Shown piece after piece: positions 7,492-17,065 of a stretch of DNA of 64,000 nucleotides. The stretch spans positions 608,195 to 672,194 of the forward strand of contig LT984854.1 of NCBI GenBank assembly GCA_900258555.1, read 5' to 3'. The notes beneath the pieces are model-generated. The model was not told the origin of the DNA. It searched no databases and saw only the letters and a list, made by a program, of their open reading frames with translations. This stretch comes from an uncultured Desulfobacterium sp. (lineage in GTDB: Bacteria; Desulfobacterota; DSM-4660; Desulfatiglandales; Desulfatiglandaceae). Within the stretch, counting starts at the first letter, position 1. Each line of letters starts with the position of its first letter. Both the position numbers and the translations under genes were made by a program.

Positions 7492-9062
7492 TGTCGTCCT
7501 ACTTCGAAAAGAAACTCATTGACCTCCTTCCGCCGCTCTACCGCGAACGGGATGAGTCCGGCGATCTGGATGCCTTTTTCAAGGTCCCGGCCGCGAGCCT
7601 GGACGAACTCAAGGTTCTGGCCGAGCGTTTCCCCGAGATATTCGACGTCGGACGTTGCGAGGAGAGGTTCCTGCCGTTTCTCGGCGAGATCGTCGGTCAC
7701 CGTTTCGATCCCACCGTTGATGCCGCCGCCCAGCGCAGGCTTATCCGAGAGGCCATAGAGATTTACCGGCGCAAGGGCACCATCCCCGCCATCGGCCGCT
7801 CGCTCGTTGACATCGGGTGGGAGGGGCGCATCGAGGAGACTTTCCACAAGGCGCTGCGCCTGAACCGCCGTTCGGTTGTAGGACGGGCGAAGCTGCCGGG
7901 GCTGATCTACAGCCTGGGCGTCTACCGTATCGACAGCGACAACCTCGTCCAGGGAGTCCGGGACGCGCTGCCCTTCCATCATCCCGCGGGCACGCGGGTG
8001 TTCTTCCTGCAGTGGCTCTACACGCTGCTGTCCATGGAATCGGATTTCGAGGCGATCATCAAGAAGGTCGTCGAGCGCGTGTGCCTCGGGCATCTGCACG
8101 AAACCTTCGTGGTCAACCACAACGCCCTGAACACGGATTACCGCCTCACCCGCAAGAACAAGACCTGGGGTTGGTGGCGGATCACCGACGGCACCACGCT
8201 CATGCAGGACATCGAGCGCGCCGCGGTGTGCGTCTCGCGCTGGCATGGCCGCTCGCCCCGGTTCCGCCTGAACACCGGCAACCTCAACATCGAACGCCTG
8301 CCGAACCTTTGGGTCAGCGAACGGCGGGCATCGTTCTGCTGCGAGATCGAGACCAAGCCCGCAGTGGAACCGGGCGTTTCGTTCATCAAGCTGGCGGGCC
8401 AGGACTTGAACCGCTCCCGCCTGAACCGCTCCGCGCAGTCTTGCCGGATCAAGTTCCGCCAGAAAGACATGCTCTCGGAAGCCGTCCAGGATGCGCCCGA
8501 CTTCGCGGGAGACCGCCGCACGCACCGGTACGGTAAGCGGTCCCGGCTTTCCCATTGGTTCCGCGTCGGGCATTCGAGGCTCGGGATGGACGACAAGGTC
8601 TCCGGCGCGGCCGTGGGCCGTCATCTGTTCATCACCGCCTACGCTAACTCCCAATGGTCGGAGGTCTCCGGCGCATGGGACATCGTCGACCGCTGGCGCG
8701 CCCGCAGGCCAGGCTTCTCCCTGAACAACAAGGCGCTCAATCTCGCTGAGCTGACCGACGCCTATGTAACCGAGGCCCGGGCATCCTTCGAGATGGACGT
8801 GGACACGGGCATCCCGCGCCGAAGACGCGTGGAGACGCTCCTGCTCAACCGCCGCAGGCTGAATCACACAGGCTTGCTCCTGTCGGTGGACCGGACCCGG
8901 CCCATGCGGCTCGGCTCGATGCCGCTCAACGGGTCGGGCTTCCGCAAGTCGAAGCCGTGCCTCCGCTGGCGCTACCGGCAGCGGGACGATCACGCCGAGG
9001 CGACGGCCGGTTTCGAGGCGGCGGCGAACCAGTACACGGTCACGCAATGGCCTGCGGCATAG
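7491..9062 (+). CDS. Tail protein I-like protein with duplicated C-terminal extension
   Basis: 523 residues. The first about 180 match the P2 gpI family: LIDLLPPLYRE, LPFLGEIVGHRFDP, YRRKGTIPAIGRSLVDIGWEG and the closing LPFHHPAGTRVFFLQWLY. gpI links the wedge to the tail fibres. The remaining about 340 residues are an extension with an internal duplication: RWHGRSPRFRLNTGNLN...RRASF near 250 is echoed by RWRARRPGFSLNNKALN...RASF near 402, each followed by a basic LNR-x-RLN segment. The extension is probably a fibre adaptor specific to this lineage. Confidence 0.82.
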   Translation: MSSYFEKKLIDLLPPLYRERDESGDLDAFFKVPAASLDELKVLAERFPEIFDVGRCEERFLPFLGEIVGHRFDPTVDAAAQRRLIREAIEIYRRKGTIPAIGRSLVDIGWEGRIEETFHKALRLNRRSVVGRAKLPGLIYSLGVYRIDSDNLVQGVRDALPFHHPAGTRVFFLQWLYTLLSMESDFEAIIKKVVERVCLGHLHETFVVNHNALNTDYRLTRKNKTWGWWRITDGTTLMQDIERAAVCVSRWHGRSPRFRLNTGNLNIERLPNLWVSERRASFCCEIETKPAVEPGVSFIKLAGQDLNRSRLNRSAQSCRIKFRQKDMLSEAVQDAPDFAGDRRTHRYGKRSRLSHWFRVGHSRLGMDDKVSGAAVGRHLFITAYANSQWSEVSGAWDIVDRWRARRPGFSLNNKALNLAELTDAYVTEARASFEMDVDTGIPRRRRVETLLLNRRRLNHTGLLLSVDRTRPMRLGSMPLNGSGFRKSKPCLRWRYRQRDDHAEATAGFEAAANQYTVTQWPAA

Positions 9063-9071
9063 GAGAGATCG

Positions 9072-9665
9072 ATGGCGATACACCTGTACGAAGACATCAC
9101 ATTGACCCAGCGGGTGTCCGAAGGGGACCTCGCGAACCCCGATGACGACACCTACAACGGTACGGACGGGGAAACGAAGGACAAGGAACTGTTCGTCGCC
9201 AACGAGCAGACCACCCTGGCATCCGCCTTGGCGTCGGGGGAGACATCTCTGCAACTCTCAGCGCCGCTCTCCGTCGACGGCGAAATCATCATCGTCGATG
9301 CGGAACAGATGCGCATCCTGAGCGGCGGCGGGACAACCGTCCTCGCGGTGGAACGCGGCTACGGAGGCACAACCCCGGCCGCCCACGATGCGGGTGCCGT
9401 GGTCTATTCCGGCTACGACTACACCGGGCTGGTGATCGAGCCGGTGGATGTGGCCGGCGGAGACGAGTCGGGATGGTACGCATTAGCCCTGACGCAGGCG
9501 GGACTCGACACCGCCGTCGGAGGCGCGCCGCTCAACTTGGGCGACAAGGCGCACGACGCGACACTCTCGTTCTGGCGTCGCTGCACGGTGCCGGCCGGAA
9601 CACCGGTGCAAAACAAAACCGACATCAAGCTCCGGATCACCGGTACGGAAAACCCGATCTTGTAG
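9072..9665 (+). CDS. Tail structural protein, unknown
   Basis: 197 residues, acidic and beta-rich, with no recognised family. A central segment (about 55-115: SGETSLQLSAPLSVDGEIIIVD, then MRILSGGGTTVLAVERGYGGT) looks like the short adaptor modules repeated in phage tail proteins. A very similar segment (AAAGAGTDITLQVNDASLF...DAGIERVQVSAVD) occurs in the next gene, so the two share a domain. It lies 10 bases after the gpI-like gene with GGAG before the ATG. Likely a structural part of the distal tail. Confidence 0.55.
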   Translation: MAIHLYEDITLTQRVSEGDLANPDDDTYNGTDGETKDKELFVANEQTTLASALASGETSLQLSAPLSVDGEIIIVDAEQMRILSGGGTTVLAVERGYGGTTPAAHDAGAVVYSGYDYTGLVIEPVDVAGGDESGWYALALTQAGLDTAVGGAPLNLGDKAHDATLSFWRRCTVPAGTPVQNKTDIKLRITGTENPIL

Positions 9666-9674
9666 GAGGAACGT

Positions 9675-10661
9675 ATGGCCTATCACAACACGTCCGGTAC
9701 AGCCGCAAACACGGCCGACCTGCTTGTCCGCCTGAAGGACTTTCTGGTGGGAACGGTTGGATGGTCTCTCCACGACGACCGGTCCGGCGACGCCGAGCCC
9801 AGCTATGTGCTGGCATCCACCGGCGAGAGCGGCTCCGAAGATATCTTCATCCGTTTCGTCGACGACACCGCCACCGACCGAATCGCGGTCCACGCCTACT
9901 TGTTCTGGGACGCGGTGACGCACGCGGGCGTGAAGGAGGCCTTTCACAACAGCTACAGCTACATCAAGACCGTCGACGCTTCGGCCTTCCTGTATTGGAT
10001 TTACGCCGACAAGGATCATGTCTTCATAGTCACCAAGATCGTCGCCACCTACTACGGGCAATACAGCGGTCTGATCAAACGTTTCTGGTCGGGAGCGGCG
10101 GCGGTCACCCAGGCGGCGGCCGGAGCCGGTACGGACATCACACTGCAGGTCAACGACGCCTCCCTTTTCACGGTCGGCTTGAGCTACATCATCAAAGACG
10201 ACGCCGGGATCGAGCGCGTCCAGGTATCCGCCGTCGATACGATTTCCATCCCCAATACGGTCACCCTGGCGAACCTCGCAAACGCCTATGCGGTGGGAGC
10301 GAAGATCGGCGAGGACCCGCAGCCGCTCGTCGTCGGCCACTACCAGTCTCCGGGCAGCTTTTACGCGCTCAACAAGTTCGACGGCTGGGCGAGCGCGGCC
10401 GGACAGGCCGGATCGTGCGGCGCGGCCCACGGCAATTTCCAGACCGCCGCCAATCCCGACCAACGTTACGGCCTGGTGACCATGTTCCCCTGGCTCGTCG
10501 CGCACACGACCGCTGCTTACAAGGAACTGCGAGGCGAGTTGATCGAGGTCTATGCCATCGGCAGCGGTGCGGCCGACTCTGAGGACGTTCTCACGTTGAG
10601 CGGGGCCTCCTACAAGATTTTCAACCTGTCCGGTCCGGGTTGGTGCGCGGTGAAGGAGTGA
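9675..10661 (+). CDS. Tail structural protein, unknown
   Basis: 328 residues. The N-terminal third (ADLLVRLKDFLVGTVGWSLHDD, FIRFVDDTATDRIAVHAYLFWD) resembles phage proteins placed between gpI and fibre genes, but I cannot name a family. The middle has the GTDITLQVNDASLFTVG module also present in the preceding protein. The C-terminal part is hydrophobic and Gly/Ala-rich. AGGAGG precedes the ATG by seven bases. It is probably a structural virion protein; no catalytic motif is seen. Confidence 0.55.
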   Translation: MAYHNTSGTAANTADLLVRLKDFLVGTVGWSLHDDRSGDAEPSYVLASTGESGSEDIFIRFVDDTATDRIAVHAYLFWDAVTHAGVKEAFHNSYSYIKTVDASAFLYWIYADKDHVFIVTKIVATYYGQYSGLIKRFWSGAAAVTQAAAGAGTDITLQVNDASLFTVGLSYIIKDDAGIERVQVSAVDTISIPNTVTLANLANAYAVGAKIGEDPQPLVVGHYQSPGSFYALNKFDGWASAAGQAGSCGAAHGNFQTAANPDQRYGLVTMFPWLVAHTTAAYKELRGELIEVYAIGSGAADSEDVLTLSGASYKIFNLSGPGWCAVKE

Positions 10662-10665
10662 TCCC

Positions 10666-10797
10666 ATGGCGGTGAGGCAGGGCAATAAAAAGGAGATTGC
10701 GCCAAACGCCGGACGCCTGGCCCCGATGTTTCGGGTGGTCAGGAACGTCGGTAAGGCGAACAGAATCACCGGGAGGCTGAGACGTGGCAACCCGTAA
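10666..10797 (+). CDS. Small basic protein in the tail operon
   Basis: A 43-residue ORF beginning at ATG 10666 after AAGGAG, five bases after the previous stop and overlapping the next gene by 14 bases. The product is strongly basic (several Arg and Lys, no acid except one Glu) with a hydrophobic centre (LAPMFRVVRNVG). Good ribosome site, spacing and overlap support translation. No function can be assigned; it may serve mainly to couple translation. Confidence 0.45.
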   Translation: MAVRQGNKKEIAPNAGRLAPMFRVVRNVGKANRITGRLRRGNP

Positions 10798-11245
10798 CGG
10801 AAACACTCTCTCCGTCCGTCCCTTCGCAGGGTCCGTGCTTCCGATGAACCGCGCCCAGATGCCGGCCTTTCCGGCGGTCATTTTCGAAGCCGTCGGAGCG
10901 GCGTCGACGACGCGGACCATCCGACGCGAAGCGGACGCGGCCCTGCGGATCACGGCGGAGGTGAACGCCCCCGCCGACATCCAGGCCGTGATTGTGCGGC
11001 CGGTCCTGCGGAGCTTCGATCTGCGCGGATGGGTGGTCCGTTTCCCGATGATCCTGTCCGATGCAGCCGTCCGGATTCACCGGCCGTTGGAAAGCCGGAG
11101 TGATACCCGTTTCATGGTTTTCGCGGAGATCGAGCGGACGGCGGACTCGGCCCAACTCGTGGTGCGCGAGGCGACCGGTCAAGCGGACTCGCGCCTGACC
11201 GTCTTCGCCGTGCTGATCCGCGAAGGCCACACGATTCAGACCTGA
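10784..11245 (+). CDS. Tail module protein, unknown
   Basis: 153 residues starting at GTG 10784, with GGAGG seven bases upstream. The sequence is largely beta (VRPVLRSFDLRGWVVRFPMIL, DTRFMVFAEIERTADSAQL) with many Arg residues. It resembles small tail proteins encoded just before the fibre genes, but I recognise no family. The context between distal tail genes suggests a structural role. Confidence 0.5.
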   Translation: MATRNGNTLSVRPFAGSVLPMNRAQMPAFPAVIFEAVGAASTTRTIRREADAALRITAEVNAPADIQAVIVRPVLRSFDLRGWVVRFPMILSDAAVRIHRPLESRSDTRFMVFAEIERTADSAQLVVREATGQADSRLTVFAVLIREGHTIQT

Positions 11246-11258
11246 AGGAGGAATACGA

Positions 11259-11792
11259 ATGTCACTTGGACTCATCGTCAAAACAGGCCGCATCCTCACC
11301 GCTCGGTTGCTCATGGGCGATCCCATCGAGGGCATCACCCACTGCGCCATCGGCGACGGGGACGCCACGTTCACCGACCCGCTCAATCCGCCCGCCCCGG
11401 ACATCGACCAGACGACGCTCAAGAACGAGCGGGCCCGAAAAAAGCACTACAAGCGGACCTTTCTCAAGGAGGACCCGGAAGGGACGCTCATCGTCAACGG
11501 CATCCATTACATCGAAACCGGCGAGGAGACCCAGACCATAGGCGTCTTCTTCCGCTTCGAGGAGAACGAGGCCAACGGCATCACCATCCGGGAATACGGC
11601 TTCTTCGGGGGCGACGCGGCCTACATCGCCGGACTCCAGTCGGATTACGCAGCGAACGGCGTTTACCACCCGGACACCAACCCGACCGGTGAGGTGCTCG
11701 ATCCCGGCTACCTGTACGAAGTGAAGAACATCCCCGATTTCAACAAGACCTCGGACACGCGCGTCGAGCTGGTCGGGGTCATCAAGATTTAG
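11259..11792 (+). CDS. Tail fibre/collar N-terminal-domain-like protein
   Basis: 177 residues. The N-terminus (TGRILTARLLMGDPIEGITHCAIGDGD) and later IREYGFFGGD resemble the baseplate-proximal domain of tail-collar and fibre proteins, in which a GxG turn and a closing strand sit at similar spacing. A basic patch (ERARKKHYKRTFLKED) is unusual. GAAGGAGG precedes the ATG. It probably adapts the large DUF4815 protein encoded next to the baseplate. The family call is by pattern only. Confidence 0.5.
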   Translation: MSLGLIVKTGRILTARLLMGDPIEGITHCAIGDGDATFTDPLNPPAPDIDQTTLKNERARKKHYKRTFLKEDPEGTLIVNGIHYIETGEETQTIGVFFRFEENEANGITIREYGFFGGDAAYIAGLQSDYAANGVYHPDTNPTGEVLDPGYLYEVKNIPDFNKTSDTRVELVGVIKI

Positions 11793-11803
11793 GAGGAAAG
11801 ACC

Positions 11804-14800
11804 ATGTCCATCTCACGCGATACGTTCGACCCGGCGAAAAACTACAAGCGGGTCCGCTACCACCAGGACCGGGACCTGCTTGACTCGGAGCTCAACGAGC
11901 AACAGGACATCATCAACCAAGAGCGCAGGAAGCTCGCGGATATCCTCTTCAAAGAAGGGGCCATCGTCAGCGGCTTCGGCGTGACGGTCGCGGCCAACGT
12001 GCTCACCGTGGCCGAAGGGCTGGTCTACATCGACGGCTGTCTGGAGCGCGTGCCCGGAGCGGTGCTCACCTACGACCCGGCCAAGACAAGCGGCGCGGAT
12101 TACGTCTACGTCGAGCTTCTTAAATACAACTACGGATACAACCAGGACGCCGTGCTCATCAACCCTGCGACGGGTGAACCGACCGCGGAGCGGGAAAAGT
12201 GGGTCCTGTCGCTCAAGGATCATGACACGAGCGGCGAGGCGTTGCCCAACAATGTGACCCAGCGCAAGGTGGTCGCGGTCCACAAGTTCGACCGCGAGAC
12301 CGGCGACGTGACGGCGACTGTCCGCGAGAAGTCGAATCTCTATCTGCAGGACCTGCTCGGGACGCTGCCCGGAAGCCGCATCACCGTGGCGTCGATCACC
12401 GAGGACCAACTCGCCTTCGCCGCGGCGGAGGGGCTGAACTCGCTTCTCCAGAATCTGGCCGAGCGGACCTTCGACCAGGCCGGCAGTTATCTGGTCAAGG
12501 GACTCGACAGCTTCATCGGCGACAACGACGGCGCGAACGTCGAGGTGATCACCAACGCGGGCCGCGCTTACATCCAGGGCTTCCGACTGCAGAAGGATAT
12601 GCCCACCACGACCCTGGTGCCCAAATCCACGGCCGTCAAGTCGGTCCGCGGCGAGCAGAAGACCTACGTAATCGGCACCCGGCGCTATGCGCTCAACAAC
12701 ACGCCTCTCAAGGAAACCACCCAGGTGGAGGCCATCGTCGAGATCGTCTCCAACATCACCCGCGGCTCCGTCGGGGGCGGCGAGGACCTGCTCGTCCCCA
12801 ACCCGGTGGTGGACATCCTCGAGGTGAGCCAGGGCGCGACGGTCTTTCAGGAAGGCGCGGACTGGCAGCAGTCCGGGAATTATGTGGACTGGCTGGGTTC
12901 GGGCAACGAGCCCGCCATCGGGACCACGTATACCGTCCGCTGGACCTATACCAAGCAGATGATTGAGGGGACGGACTACGTGGACGGAGGCTGGTTCGGA
13001 CGTTCGGGCCATCCCGCGGCGGAGGAGTATTTCTACCTGGTCACCGTTCAGAGCGCCACCGGCGAGACTCAGTACGATTCCGCCAAGGTCGTTTCGCGCG
13101 ATACCCTGACCGGGGAAATCAACCGCCTCTCCTGGCTGCCGGTCAGCGGAGCGACCGGATACCGCATTTACCGCGGCACGCAGAACGCGGTCCGCGCCGA
13201 TTTCCAGCGTCTCAAGGACGTCGCCTCCGGGGTCACGTCGTACATCGACGACGGCGTCGATGAGATCGTGGGCGGCAACCCGCCCGCATCCAACACGAGC
13301 GGCCTGACCATGTCCCCCGTGCAGATCGAACCGGGCAATCTTTCCATCATCAACTTCGGCCGCACCAGCATCGGCGACGAGCCGGTGGGCGGTTCCAACT
13401 GCAGCATCGACTACGACTACTACATCGGCCGCAAGGACATCATCTACGCCACCACCCGCGAGATCAAACGGCTGGACGGCGCTCCGGCGGACTGGCCGAA
13501 GCTGCCCATCGTCCCGGAAGGCACGCTCGGACTGTGCAGCGTCGATTGTCCGCCGAACTCGGTTGACCTGACGGTCTTCAATTTCGGGCTGACCCGCATC
13601 ACCATGGACCAGATCCACGAGATCATCAAGGACGTCGAGGACCTCAAGTACAACGACGCCCAGTTCCAGATGAACAACGAGCTGCAGAACCGGGACGCCC
13701 AGACCAAGAAGGGTGTCTATTCCGATGACTTCTCGAACGACGCCCAATCCGACATCTACCACGGCGAGTGGAGCGCCCGCATCGACGAGGTACGGCAATT
13801 CGCCGCCCCGAACCGAGCGGCCACGCCGCAGGTGCTCGAGGTGGACCCCGCCGGGAGCGACGCCCTTTTCAAGGACAGCCTCGTTCTCCTGCCGGGCACG
13901 GAGCGCGTACTCATCGAGCAGACCGATTGGTCCGAAGACAAGAACATCAACCCCTACGCCGTATTCGAGAAACCGGACGCCGCCGTGGAGGTGACGCCGA
14001 ATATCGGTCGGCGCGGTCAGACAGGCGTGGCTGTGGTCGGTTCCAACTTCACCCCCGGCGCGACCGGTGTGACGGTGCGCTGTGACGGGAAGGTGGTGGC
14101 TTCGGGTCTCAGCGGCGACGCAGTGGGCAGGGTCGTCGCCTCTTTCGTCATTCCCGACGATGTCCGCAACGGCAACCGCGTGGTCGAAATGACCGACGGC
14201 ACCTACTCGGCGCAAGCCAACCTTCAGGTCAACGATCCCCTGGTCATCACGCGAATCGAAAGGGTCGTGGTCAACCGCACCATCGTGCAGCGTCAGACCA
14301 TCATTCAGCAGGTGCCGCCGCGCATCATCCGCGTCCCTGTCGTCCGGACCGTCTGGCGCTGGCGCTGGGTTACCCGCCGCCGGGACCCGCTCGCGCAGAC
14401 GTTCAGCTTCGAGCAGAACCGGGTCATCTCCGCCGTGGGGCTTCACTTCACGCAGAAAGACGCTTCCATCCCCGTAACCATCCAGATCCGCGGCGTCACG
14501 ACCGGGCTTCCCAACGAGGTCATCCTGGCCGAGAAGGTCATCGCTCCGAGCGAGATCGCCTTAGGTTCCGAGACCAAGGTCGTCTTCGACGATCCCTTCT
14601 ACGCGGAGGCGAACACCAGCTACGCCGTCGTGCTGCTGACCAACAGCACCAATTACCGGGTGCGCGTCGCCACCCTGGGGCAACTGGGACAGAACGGCGT
14701 GATCACCCGACAGACCTATGTTGCCGGCGTGCTCCTGGAAAGCTCCAACGCGGAGACCTGGACCCCGCTCAACGGTTCCGATCTCACCATGAGAATCTAC

Positions 14801-15397
14801 GGCTACGACTTTCAGTCCAGCGGAGAGGTCCGCTTCCAGCCCATCACCGGCGCGCAGTTCAGCGATCTGAACCTGGACGAATATTCATCCGCTCCTGAAG
14901 GCACCGGCATCGCATGGGAGTATTCGACCGACGGCGGCGTCCTCTGGGACGCCATCGTGCCGGCGGAAGAGGAGCGGCTACCCAACCTCGCGGCGCAGGT
15001 GCTTGTGAGAGCGATCCTCTCCTCCAACGCTCCCAACGACTCCCCTGTGCTGAACTACAAGGACGTCAACCTCATCGGTTATCTCAACGACCCGACGGGC
15101 GCGTATTTGAACCGTGAGAACGAACTCACCCAAGGTGTCTCCTCCACCAAGGTCTACACGCAGATGAACATCCCCAGCGGGACCACCATCGATTGGTTCG
15201 CCTCCAACGACGGCGGGTCAACCTGGGAACCGATGTCGATCCAGACGACGCGGGAGATCGATCAGGAGTGGACCGAGTACACGCTCACGAGAACCTTCTC
15301 CGATCCGAACGGAAACAAGGTCCGCTACAAGGCGGAGATGACCGGCAACAACCTGGTCTACCCGAGGATTCACACCCTCGGCGCGACGCTGAGTTGA
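11804..15397 (+). CDS. Large DUF4815 tail protein with FN3- and IPT-like domains
   Basis: 1197 residues. The N-terminal region (FDPAKNYKRVRYHQDRDLLDSELNEQQ, KEGAIVSGFGV, VYIDGCLERVPG) matches DUF4815, a family of large myovirus tail proteins. A fibronectin-like segment sits at about 405-470 (SWLPVSGATGYRIYRG), an IPT/TIG-like Ig domain at about 730-810 (VTPNIGRRGQTGVAVVGSNF), then an odd Arg/Trp-rich linker near 820-860 (RTVWRWRWVTRRRDP). The last 330 residues are beta-sandwich. The multi-Ig architecture fits a fibre or host-contact protein. It is by far the largest gene of the module and follows AGGAGGAAA. Confidence 0.75.
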   Translation: MSISRDTFDPAKNYKRVRYHQDRDLLDSELNEQQDIINQERRKLADILFKEGAIVSGFGVTVAANVLTVAEGLVYIDGCLERVPGAVLTYDPAKTSGADYVYVELLKYNYGYNQDAVLINPATGEPTAEREKWVLSLKDHDTSGEALPNNVTQRKVVAVHKFDRETGDVTATVREKSNLYLQDLLGTLPGSRITVASITEDQLAFAAAEGLNSLLQNLAERTFDQAGSYLVKGLDSFIGDNDGANVEVITNAGRAYIQGFRLQKDMPTTTLVPKSTAVKSVRGEQKTYVIGTRRYALNNTPLKETTQVEAIVEIVSNITRGSVGGGEDLLVPNPVVDILEVSQGATVFQEGADWQQSGNYVDWLGSGNEPAIGTTYTVRWTYTKQMIEGTDYVDGGWFGRSGHPAAEEYFYLVTVQSATGETQYDSAKVVSRDTLTGEINRLSWLPVSGATGYRIYRGTQNAVRADFQRLKDVASGVTSYIDDGVDEIVGGNPPASNTSGLTMSPVQIEPGNLSIINFGRTSIGDEPVGGSNCSIDYDYYIGRKDIIYATTREIKRLDGAPADWPKLPIVPEGTLGLCSVDCPPNSVDLTVFNFGLTRITMDQIHEIIKDVEDLKYNDAQFQMNNELQNRDAQTKKGVYSDDFSNDAQSDIYHGEWSARIDEVRQFAAPNRAATPQVLEVDPAGSDALFKDSLVLLPGTERVLIEQTDWSEDKNINPYAVFEKPDAAVEVTPNIGRRGQTGVAVVGSNFTPGATGVTVRCDGKVVASGLSGDAVGRVVASFVIPDDVRNGNRVVEMTDGTYSAQANLQVNDPLVITRIERVVVNRTIVQRQTIIQQVPPRIIRVPVVRTVWRWRWVTRRRDPLAQTFSFEQNRVISAVGLHFTQKDASIPVTIQIRGVTTGLPNEVILAEKVIAPSEIALGSETKVVFDDPFYAEANTSYAVVLLTNSTNYRVRVATLGQLGQNGVITRQTYVAGVLLESSNAETWTPLNGSDLTMRIYGYDFQSSGEVRFQPITGAQFSDLNLDEYSSAPEGTGIAWEYSTDGGVLWDAIVPAEEERLPNLAAQVLVRAILSSNAPNDSPVLNYKDVNLIGYLNDPTGAYLNRENELTQGVSSTKVYTQMNIPSGTTIDWFASNDGGSTWEPMSIQTTREIDQEWTEYTLTRTFSDPNGNKVRYKAEMTGNNLVYPRIHTLGATLS

Positions 15398-15410
15398 TCG
15401 GAGGAATGTC

Positions 15411-15713
15411 ATGATCGTTCGAAGACAAGGCGGTTTGACCGAGTTCATTCCATCACCACAGGAGAAGCGCGACGGTGTCCTCCGGGACCATACTCTCGAA
15501 CTGCTCGCCAACCTCGACGCCCGCATGCGGCGCATCGAGGAGCGGCACGGCATTGCACCGGACGCCGCGGAGGCGTTCGCCGGACTCATGGCCCGCATCC
15601 GGCGGGAGGAGGTCGAAGCCAGGCGGATCAACCGGGAACTGATGGACGCCGGATACCAGCATGAAGATTCAGCCGCGGCGCTTGCGGCGCAAACCGGGAG
15701 GACCCAACTATGA
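15411..15713 (+). CDS. Small helical tail protein, unknown
   Basis: 100 residues, mostly charged alpha helix (about 20-90: RDHTLELLANLDARMRRIEER, IRREEVEARRINREL), with coiled-coil character. It follows the DUF4815 gene with GGAGG before the ATG, and its stop overlaps the next ATG by four bases. Such short helical proteins near fibre genes often act as assembly chaperones, but that is inference only. Confidence 0.5.
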   Translation: MIVRRQGGLTEFIPSPQEKRDGVLRDHTLELLANLDARMRRIEERHGIAPDAAEAFAGLMARIRREEVEARRINRELMDAGYQHEDSAAALAAQTGRTQL

Positions 15714-17023
15714 GCATCACAATCAAAAGCAACACCGATACCATACTGGAACTGCCGGGGTTCACCGGAACCCTCGGACCGGGTAAGAGCTCGGTCGTTC
15801 CGGCGATGACCCCGAACCTGCTGCGCGCTGTGGACCTCGGCCTGCTGTTGGTCCCCTCCGGAGCGGAACCGCCCGAGGGTCTGCCGCCGGTGGTGTTCGA
15901 CCACCGCTACCCGCAGGTTCTGCCTCTAACCGCCGGGCGCGCTTATTATGTCCGCGTCCTTCGGTCCCCGGGCGCTTTCCACGATGGAACCCGCGCGCGA
16001 AATTTCATCGCATATTACGGCGACGGAGCGGGCATGAGCTGCGCCTTCTCCGACGACGGCTTCGCCTGGGACACGGAGAAGAAAGTCACCGGCATCGCGG
16101 CCAGCGGCTATCACGTGGTCTGCGTTCTGGAGACCGCGAACCGGCTGCGCATCCTCTACTGGAACCCTGACGTTCCCAACCAACCCTACGCCATGGCCGG
16201 TTTGCGCACCGCGGTCTGCGATCCGTCGGTCGATCCCGCTGCGTTTACGGGCGACACCCCGTGCGCCGGCGACCTGGTCACAGAGGGAAGCGTCCAGGTC
16301 TGGAACCGCGGCCATTACGGGCCGTCGTTCCTCTGGTACAACCCGCTGCCCACCTCGGGAGACGGAAAACCTTTCACCTGGCGCTACGCCATGTATTTCA
16401 TCGCCTCGACCGGAGGCAACGACAGCCTCGGCTTGGCCTGTTCCGACGATGCCGTCGAGTGGAAACTGATCGGGAACGGTCCGATCCTCTCCGGCTTGAT
16501 CGACCCGCAGGCCTGGGAAGGCGCGAACGGCTACGTCTCCGCCGCCCACGTGGAGCGGCTTCCGGACGGGAGATGGTGGATGCTCTACTCCGGGGGCACC
16601 GCAGGAAACGCCGGCATCGGCTACGCATGGTCCTGGGACCGCGTCCACTGGCGCAAGGCCGAAATAAATCCCGTGTTCAAGAACGGCAGCGGGCCGTTCC
16701 TCGAACGCTGCTACACGCCGAGTCTGGTCCGGGACGCCGACGGCTCGATGCTCCTTTACCGGGCGGCCAAAGATGCGACCGCCTACCGGACCTTCGTTTC
16801 CCGGTTGCGGGCTCCGGCCCTCGGCTGGAGCGACCTGCTCGGACCGGACCGGCTCGGCCAGGGGTTCACTTCGCGGGAGGCCGTCCGCCGCGGCGTCGGC
16901 ACTCAGGCCGAGCGCGACGCCTCCATCCCTGCCCCGTCCATGGGCGACGAGTGGTTCAACACCGACCTCGCGGGCGGCGGCGAGTGGGAGAAACACACCG
17001 GGACGATCTGGAAGCAGACCTGA
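15710..17023 (+). CDS. Tail-tip five-bladed beta-propeller protein (GH43/GH32-like fold)
   Basis: 437 residues. Three blades carry the repeated pattern [LIM]-x-x-[AG]-x-S-x-D-x-x-x-W: CAFSDDGFAW near 110, ACSDDAVEW near 243 and AWSWDRVHW near 306, as in five-bladed propellers of glycoside hydrolase clans. The N-terminal about 60 residues are a short beta attachment region. The last 40 (ASIPAPSMGDEWFNTD...WEKHTGTIWKQ) resemble a fibre-tip capping motif. It is the last tail gene, the normal place for the receptor-binding or depolymerising tip. I cannot confirm a full set of catalytic acids, so binding without hydrolysis is possible. Confidence 0.68.
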   Translation: MSITIKSNTDTILELPGFTGTLGPGKSSVVPAMTPNLLRAVDLGLLLVPSGAEPPEGLPPVVFDHRYPQVLPLTAGRAYYVRVLRSPGAFHDGTRARNFIAYYGDGAGMSCAFSDDGFAWDTEKKVTGIAASGYHVVCVLETANRLRILYWNPDVPNQPYAMAGLRTAVCDPSVDPAAFTGDTPCAGDLVTEGSVQVWNRGHYGPSFLWYNPLPTSGDGKPFTWRYAMYFIASTGGNDSLGLACSDDAVEWKLIGNGPILSGLIDPQAWEGANGYVSAAHVERLPDGRWWMLYSGGTAGNAGIGYAWSWDRVHWRKAEINPVFKNGSGPFLERCYTPSLVRDADGSMLLYRAAKDATAYRTFVSRLRAPALGWSDLLGPDRLGQGFTSREAVRRGVGTQAERDASIPAPSMGDEWFNTDLAGGGEWEKHTGTIWKQT

Positions 17024-17065
17024 TCCCCGGAACACCTCATTTTTCTCTGATCCCCACGAAATCCC

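Noticed and set aside
11813-14446. 877-codon minus-strand ORF opposite the DUF4815 gene
   Set aside because: A long antisense frame produced by GC-rich codon bias. The plus-strand protein has recognisable domains, ribosome site and operon context.
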